Assembly (NCBI GenBank): GCA_017743585.1 | Contig: JAGHYP010000097.1 | Location: forward strand, 1-9,361 | Source of the DNA: Chloroflexota bacterium | Lineage (GTDB): Bacteria > Chloroflexota > Anaerolineae > Aggregatilineales > UBA2796 | Direction of reading: 5' to 3' | DNA length: 9,361 bases | Notes under the pieces: model-generated | Told to the model about the DNA's origin: nothing | Seen by the model: only the letters and a program-made list of their open reading frames with translations | The model's database searches: none | Position numbers and translations under genes: made by a program | Shown here: positions 5,797 through 9,361 of the stretch, piece by piece | How positions within the stretch are numbered: position 1 is the stretch's first letter | Layout: every line of letters begins with the position of its first letter

Positions 5797-7161
5797 TCAG
5801 CGGTCGTTGAGGTCTGATTCGGTCAGGCGATGCAGCTGCTGCAGCGCGGCGCGCACGTCGGAAGGCTGCACAGCGATCAAGCGGCGCTCACTTGCGCCAA
5901 GGGCTGAGGCGAGCGGGCGAACGTGCCCATCGAGGATCGGGTGCAGGTCGGTTTTAGCGCCAATGGCGGCGATGACTTTGACAGGCTGCACTTCCCAATT
6001 GCTCAGGAGCGCTTGCAATTGGCGCACGGCCTCTTGGACTGCTTGCGGGCCTTCGCTGGTCGGCACGACGAAGACGAGCGTAGCGCGGCGATAGCTTTGC
6101 ATGACGATCACAGGATCGGCGGCAAGGCTGGTGACTCGCTCGCGCACTTTCGCTAGGAAGGTTACTAGATCGAATGGCTGATCGCGCGAGGCGAGGTAGA
6201 CGCCGTCCACAGCGGTCACTGCCTTCACGCGGCGCCCGTCCTGCTGGGGATTGGCGTGGACAAGCGTGCCGTCATGGTCGAGGTTGTGTGGATTGCGAAC
6301 GCGCAGCGGAATGCCGGGTCGGATCAGCGGCTCAATGGCGGCAGGATGTAACAAGCGGGCGCCGAAGAAAGCCAACTCGCCGATTTCTTCGTAGGTGAGC
6401 GAGGGGATCACGCGCGCATTCGGCACAAGGGCGGGATCGGCGCTCATGATGCCGTCCACGTTTGTCCACATCCACACTTCATCTGCGCCGAGCGCGGCCG
6501 CCAACAGAGTCGCCGTCAAGTCGCTGCCGCCGCGTCCAAGCGTAGTCGTTTTGCCGCCTTGCGTAGCGCCGATGAAGCCCGCCAAGATCGGAATGATGCC
6601 ATTTTTGAGCAGCGGCAGCAGAATGCGCTCAGCGCGCTGATCGATCACATCGCGCAAGGGGTGCGCATTTTGGTGCGTGCTATCCGTGATGATGATCGAC
6701 TCGGCTGGCACAAGCGCAGCGCGCAAGCCTTCTTGCTGAGCGAGCGCCGCCACGATGCTCGCCATCAAGCGCTCGCCAACCGCCATTGCTTCATCGCAGT
6801 GGTGCGGCAGCAGCGCGTCGCTCTGCGCTACGCGCTCGCACAACGCCAGCAAGCCGAAGCACTGTTGGTCGAGCGTGTGAAGCAAGTGACTGCGCACGCC
6901 GCCTGCTGGAAATAAACTCTCAATCAACGCGATGTGATCAGCGCGCAAGCCCGAGAGCAAGCGGCGGCAAGCGAGCATCTCGCGCGCTTGCGCCAGCTCG
7001 ACAATGCGCCGCAGGGTATCAGTAGCGCCGCTCATGGCGGCGACGATCACGACGAGCTGCCGCCACGCCAACGACTCGGCATGGATGATCTGAATCACGC
7101 GCCGCAGCTGCTGTGCGCTCGCTGTGAGCGAGCCGCCAAATTTCATCACCAAGAGCGCCAT
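5797..7161 (-). CDS. lysC: Aspartate kinase with divergent C-terminal ACT region
   Basis: A 454-residue cytoplasmic enzyme that phosphorylates aspartate with ATP, the first step toward lysine, threonine, methionine and isoleucine. The kinase domain spans about 1-305: MKFGGS at 6-11, AMAVGERL at 125-132, GFIGAT at 195-200, GRGGSD at 209-214, TNVDGIMSADP at 233-243, and YEEIGELAFFGARLLHP at 257-273. The rest should be two ACT domains that bind the feedback amino acid, with strands visible at about 312-323 and 393-400. The glycine-rich ligand turn normally found there is not recognisable, so feedback control may be weak or altered. Length fits a LysC III-type monofunctional enzyme; the absence of a homoserine dehydrogenase domain rules out a ThrA fusion. 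It starts 9 nt after the epimerase stop without a clear ribosome binding site, suggesting translational coupling. Its stop is one base from that of the convergent NACHT-HEAT gene. Confidence 0.93.
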   Translation of the reverse strand: MALLVMKFGGSLTASAQQLRRVIQIIHAESLAWRQLVVIVAAMSGATDTLRRIVELAQAREMLACRRLLSGLRADHIALIESLFPAGGVRSHLLHTLDQQCFGLLALCERVAQSDALLPHHCDEAMAVGERLMASIVAALAQQEGLRAALVPAESIIITDSTHQNAHPLRDVIDQRAERILLPLLKNGIIPILAGFIGATQGGKTTTLGRGGSDLTATLLAAALGADEVWMWTNVDGIMSADPALVPNARVIPSLTYEEIGELAFFGARLLHPAAIEPLIRPGIPLRVRNPHNLDHDGTLVHANPQQDGRRVKAVTAVDGVYLASRDQPFDLVTFLAKVRERVTSLAADPVIVMQSYRRATLVFVVPTSEGPQAVQEAVRQLQALLSNWEVQPVKVIAAIGAKTDLHPILDGHVRPLASALGASERRLIAVQPSDVRAALQQLHRLTESDLNDR

Positions 7162-7170
7162 GCGGTCTGT

Positions 7171-8106
7171 CTAGCGCGCTGCGAGGGCGAAGCGCGGGTC
7201 GCGTTCGAGAGTCAGCGCCAGGCCTTCCGCCAAGCTGACCTTCGGCGTGAAGCCGAGCAGCTCTGCCGCGCGGCGCAGATCGGCGCACATGCGCGAGACG
7301 CCGCGATCTTGATTGCGGACGTAGAGCGGCGTGAGCGGCTTGCCGAGCGTTGCGCTGATCGCCTCAATCAGCTCGTTGACGCTCGTCTCGACGCCGCTGC
7401 CAACGTTGATCACCTGCTGATCCACGCCCTCGGCAGTGGCAGCGGCGACCAGCGCGGCGACTACGTCGTCAATGTAGACGTAATCGCGCGTTTGCTCCCC
7501 ATCGCCATGGACGATGATCGAGCCGCCGCGCAGCGCGTGCCGCAGAAACGACGGAATGACAGGCGGATGAGACGCAGGCAGCGGCTGACCGGGTCCGTAG
7601 GCGTTGAAGATCCTCAGGCTGACCGTCTCAATGCCCCAGCGGATGCCCATCACTCGCAGATAGCCTTCCGCCGCCAACTTGCTGACGGCATATGGCGAGC
7701 TCGGGTTGGGCAGCATGGACTCGTGAAGCGGCTGCTGTGCCTGCTCGCCATAGACCGCGCCCGAAGAGCTGAAGACAACACGCCGCACGCCTGCGTCGCG
7801 CATCGCCTCAAGCACAGCCACCGTGCCGCCGACGTTGACCGCGTTGTATTCGCGCGGATAGAGCGCGCTCTCAGGCACAGAAACGCGCGCCGCCAGATGG
7901 TAGACGCACTCCACGCCTTGCAGAAGCGTCCACAGCTTCGGAATATCGTTGACGTCGCCGCGCGCGAAGGATACATCGGCGTGCAAGCGCGACGGATCGC
8001 CGGCGCTCAGGTCGTCCAACACGCGCACTTCGTGTCCTTCCGCTGCCAGTCTGTTCGCTAACGCCGAGCCAATGAAGCCGGCGCCGCCCGTCACTAGAAA
8101 TCGCAT
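7171..8106 (-). CDS. UDP-glucose 4-epimerase-like NAD-dependent nucleotide-sugar epimerase
   Basis: A 311-residue extended SDR, the usual length for GalE- or WbpP-type enzymes that interconvert nucleotide sugars for polysaccharide or cell-envelope synthesis. Seen: GGAGFIG at 7-13; Asp31-Asp32 after the second strand, favouring NAD; GDVND at 50-54; LAARVSVP at 71-78; NVGGT at 91-95; the catalytic Ser in SSSGAVYG at 113-120; YAVSK at 139-143; RIFNAYGPGQ at 165-174; and GDGEQTRDYVYIDDV at 201-215, which places the sugar-nucleotide-binding Arg. The ATG at 8106 has GAGG (complement of 8114-8117) 7 nt upstream. It heads a minus-strand operon with lysC 9 nt downstream. Whether it acts on glucose, N-acetylglucosamine or uronate forms cannot be decided from sequence alone. 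Confidence 0.9.
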   Translation of the reverse strand: MRFLVTGGAGFIGSALANRLAAEGHEVRVLDDLSAGDPSRLHADVSFARGDVNDIPKLWTLLQGVECVYHLAARVSVPESALYPREYNAVNVGGTVAVLEAMRDAGVRRVVFSSSGAVYGEQAQQPLHESMLPNPSSPYAVSKLAAEGYLRVMGIRWGIETVSLRIFNAYGPGQPLPASHPPVIPSFLRHALRGGSIIVHGDGEQTRDYVYIDDVVAALVAAATAEGVDQQVINVGSGVETSVNELIEAISATLGKPLTPLYVRNQDRGVSRMCADLRRAAELLGFTPKVSLAEGLALTLERDPRFALAAR

Positions 8107-8171
8107 AAGAATGCCTCAATGTATCGCAGGCGACCTCGCACTGCATGTATCCAGCATATATCAGGTGAGCC

Positions 8172-8202
8172 ATTATAGCGCGCCATGATACCCTTGTGTC
8201 CA
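8172..8202 (-). promoter_or_regulatory. Candidate promoter of the epimerase-lysC operon
   Basis: On the minus strand a perfect TATAAT is read from 8177 to 8172. Upstream, TGGACA (complement of 8197-8202) is the best -35 look-alike but sits 19 bp away; at the standard 17 bp the hexamer reads GACACA. Transcription would begin near 8165, leaving a leader of about 58 nt before the ATG at 8106. The -10 box is convincing, the -35 is not. Confidence 0.45.
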
Positions 8203-8204
8203 AC

Positions 8205-8276
8205 CGAGAGAGTGAAAGCACGCCGCTATAATCGCGCCACCAAGCGCCCAGGAAATTACGTGATCCCACTCTCTCG
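8205..8276 (+). ncRNA. Candidate structured leader RNA of the IS110-like element
   Basis: CGAGAGAGTG (8205-8214) is the exact reverse complement of CACTCTCTCG (8267-8276). Inside, a 4-by-4 internal loop is followed by CACG/CGTG pairing (8219-8222 with 8259-8262), then a GCGC/GCGC hairpin with a 6-nt loop (8234-8247). IS110-family elements encode a bridge RNA with internal loops in the noncoding DNA beside the transposase gene, and this lies in that position. Against it, a plus-strand -10 box lies inside the structure, so that promoter could not transcribe the left arm. It could instead be an operator for the transposase promoter. The class of RNA is inference only. Confidence 0.3.
8227..8232 (+). 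promoter_or_regulatory. Candidate -10 box of the transposase gene
   Basis: A perfect TATAAT lies 125 nt before the transposase ATG, implying a start near 8239 and a leader of about 119 nt. No clear -35 is found at 16-18 bp (8204-8209 reads CCGAGA). It is divergent from the epimerase -10 box at 8172-8177, with the upstream regions overlapping. It is enclosed by the 10-bp inverted repeat, which could therefore control it. Confidence 0.4.
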
Positions 8277-8357
8277 CTTCAATCTCAATCCCAGATCGTC
8301 AAAAACTCGCTTACTCAACCGCGGCACGACTGCCCACAGATTCTGAAAGGATGGACG

Positions 8358-9361
8358 ATGAAACACTACAGGACAAAACGCCAAAAGGCAGAAGACAAGG
8401 TGCAGCCCATGACAGCGCTACCCGAACACGCAGACACTATAGGTCTCGATATCAGCCGCACAGGATTCCACCTCAGCATCCCAGCACCCGAACCGCCCGC
8501 GACCTGGCCGGTATGGTACGTTGACTACGTAGCGCAGCCCAATTGGAAGCGCATCCTAGCAAACCTTTGCCGACCCGGCACTGTGATCGTCGCCGAGCCG
8601 ACCGGCTGGCATTCCCTAGCGCCAGTAGCGAGTGCCATTCAGCGCAGGACGCAAGCACGCCTGTATCTTGTAGACCACCAGATCAGTGGCAAGGTCAGGC
8701 AAGCACATATCAGCAGCCAGAAAACCGACCAGACCGACGCACGCGCCCTTGCACTCATCGCCCAGCACATCCGCGAGCGCAGGGCAATCAGAGGCGTCAG
8801 CCACCACGACCAAGAGCTTGAGAATTCCGTGATCCACCTGCGCTTGCTGGTGAATAGCCATGCGCGCACGACGGTAGAAGCGGCACGCCTGAAGAACCGA
8901 CTCCGCCAATTGGCGCATGGAATCGACCCAGTCCTGAGCAGCAGCGGGCTATGGCTCACTTGCCTAGCGCATGGCAAGGCGTCGCCGCACGAGATCGTAG
9001 AGTGGACTGCAGGACAGCGACCAGCTGACGTGGCACCACCGCAATGGGCAAGGCTACAGAAGTTCGCATCCCTATTATCTGAGGGCGAAGCCGCCGAAGC
9101 GAGCCCAGTGGTGGTCAACGCCGCGCTCGAGCTGCACAGCCGCCTGAGAGCGCTCGAGGAAAGCGCAGCGCGCCTTGAGGCTCAGATCGAGCAGGTCGTC
9201 ACAAGCTACCCGTTCGATATCGTCACGCGCCGCTGGCTCACAGTACCAGAGGCATCGATCATGGCAATCGCAGCCTTACACATGGCAACACACGGCAAGG
9301 CAGAGACACAACCGCAGCCGCCTCAGGCGGCACGCCGCCAACATCGAAGGGATTATCTTTG
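8358..9361 (+). CDS. IS110-family DEDD transposase, N-terminal 334 residues
   Basis: These enzymes excise and insert their element through a RuvC-like domain and a C-terminal serine-containing domain; in IS621-type members an element-encoded bridge RNA guides the reaction. Seen: all four acidic residues of the RuvC-like domain, Asp31 (GLDIS), Glu80 (AEPTG), Asp124 and Asp127 (KTDQTDA). They are followed by a helical, probably coiled-coil region (about 145-290) and WLTVPEASIMAIAALHMATHGK near 293-314, which corresponds to the start of the Transposase_20 domain. A Gln/Pro/Arg-rich stretch follows at about 317-333. The expected catalytic Ser lies beyond the window. About 20 residues precede the first conserved strand, an N-terminal extension compared with typical members. 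AAAGGA 6 nt upstream supports this ATG over the out-of-frame ATG at 8351. CTA, ATA, AGG and AGA codons are more frequent than in neighbouring genes, suggesting foreign origin. Confidence 0.85.
   Translation, partial: MKHYRTKRQKAEDKVQPMTALPEHADTIGLDISRTGFHLSIPAPEPPATWPVWYVDYVAQPNWKRILANLCRPGTVIVAEPTGWHSLAPVASAIQRRTQARLYLVDHQISGKVRQAHISSQKTDQTDARALALIAQHIRERRAIRGVSHHDQELENSVIHLRLLVNSHARTTVEAARLKNRLRQLAHGIDPVLSSSGLWLTCLAHGKASPHEIVEWTAGQRPADVAPPQWARLQKFASLLSEGEAAEASPVVVNAALELHSRLRALEESAARLEAQIEQVVTSYPFDIVTRRWLTVPEASIMAIAALHMATHGKAETQPQPPQAARRQHRRDYL

Larger units (their letters stand above)
8205..9361 (+). mobile_element. IS110-family insertion element, left part
   Basis: The transposase family and the compositional change mark an insertion element that continues past the right edge. 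IS110-type elements usually lack long terminal inverted repeats, so the left end cannot be read from this window. It lies somewhere between the epimerase start (8106) and the transposase start (8358); 8205 is placed at the first structured feature only as a working boundary. No target duplication could be looked for because the right end is missing. Confidence 0.45.

Noticed and set aside
6934..8061. A 375-codon plus-strand open frame opposite lysC and the epimerase
   Set aside because: Its product is an Arg/Ala/Gln/His-rich string with no recognisable motif, and it runs antisense to two genes with intact catalytic motifs. It is a codon-bias shadow.
8351..8360. Alternative transposase start at the ATG at 8351
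   Set aside because: It is out of frame with the conserved domain and overlaps the AAAGGA ribosome binding site of the ATG at 8358.
8616..9118. Minus-strand open frames opposite the transposase
   Set aside because: The plus-strand frame holds all four DEDD residues in correct order and spacing; the antisense frames show no family motif.
1..9361. CRISPR arrays, tRNA or rRNA genes
   Set aside because: I saw no regularly spaced identical repeats of 25-40 bp, and no cloverleaf or rRNA-like sequence on either strand by eye.

Overview
The window looks like a chromosomal segment of a GC-rich bacterium. The gene mix and the protein character (ROK sugar kinase, YchF, two extended short-chain dehydrogenases, a NACHT-HEAT ATPase, an IS110-type transposase) would fit Chloroflexota, perhaps Anaerolineae. 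That assignment is an inference from gene content and style, not something the sequence proves. Genes start with ATG, mostly behind purine-rich ribosome binding sites, and several promoters carry recognisable sigma-70-type -10 hexamers.

Layout, left to right. (1) 1-634, minus: N-terminal 211 residues of a ROK-family sugar kinase that runs off the left edge. Its promoter has a perfect inverted repeat placed exactly between the -35 and -10 boxes. (2) 635-977: divergent intergenic region with two short palindromes 21 bp apart, a longer inverted repeat and the -10 box of the next gene. (3) 978-3077, plus: ychF followed 18 nt later by an HpnA/dihydroflavonol-reductase-like extended SDR, probably one transcript. 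(4) 3147-5795, plus: a large membrane-anchored NACHT ATPase with C-terminal HEAT repeats. (5) 5797-8106, minus: a UDP-sugar 4-epimerase-like SDR followed by an aspartate kinase, 9 nt apart. This operon meets the NACHT gene tail to tail with one base between the stop codons. (6) 8107-8357: intergenic region with divergent -10 boxes and a 10-bp inverted repeat. (7) 8358-9361, plus: IS110-family (DEDD) transposase, cut off by the right edge.

How the genes fit together. Most of the window is housekeeping or primary metabolism: sugar phosphorylation, a translation-associated ATPase, nucleotide-sugar or isoprenoid-type SDR chemistry, and entry into the aspartate amino-acid pathway. The two features that stand out are the TM-NACHT-HEAT protein, a STAND signalling ATPase of unknown trigger (relatives include anti-phage NACHT proteins), and the IS110-like element. 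The leader of that element could encode a bridge-RNA-like structured transcript. The transposase also differs in codon choice from its neighbours, consistent with recent arrival.
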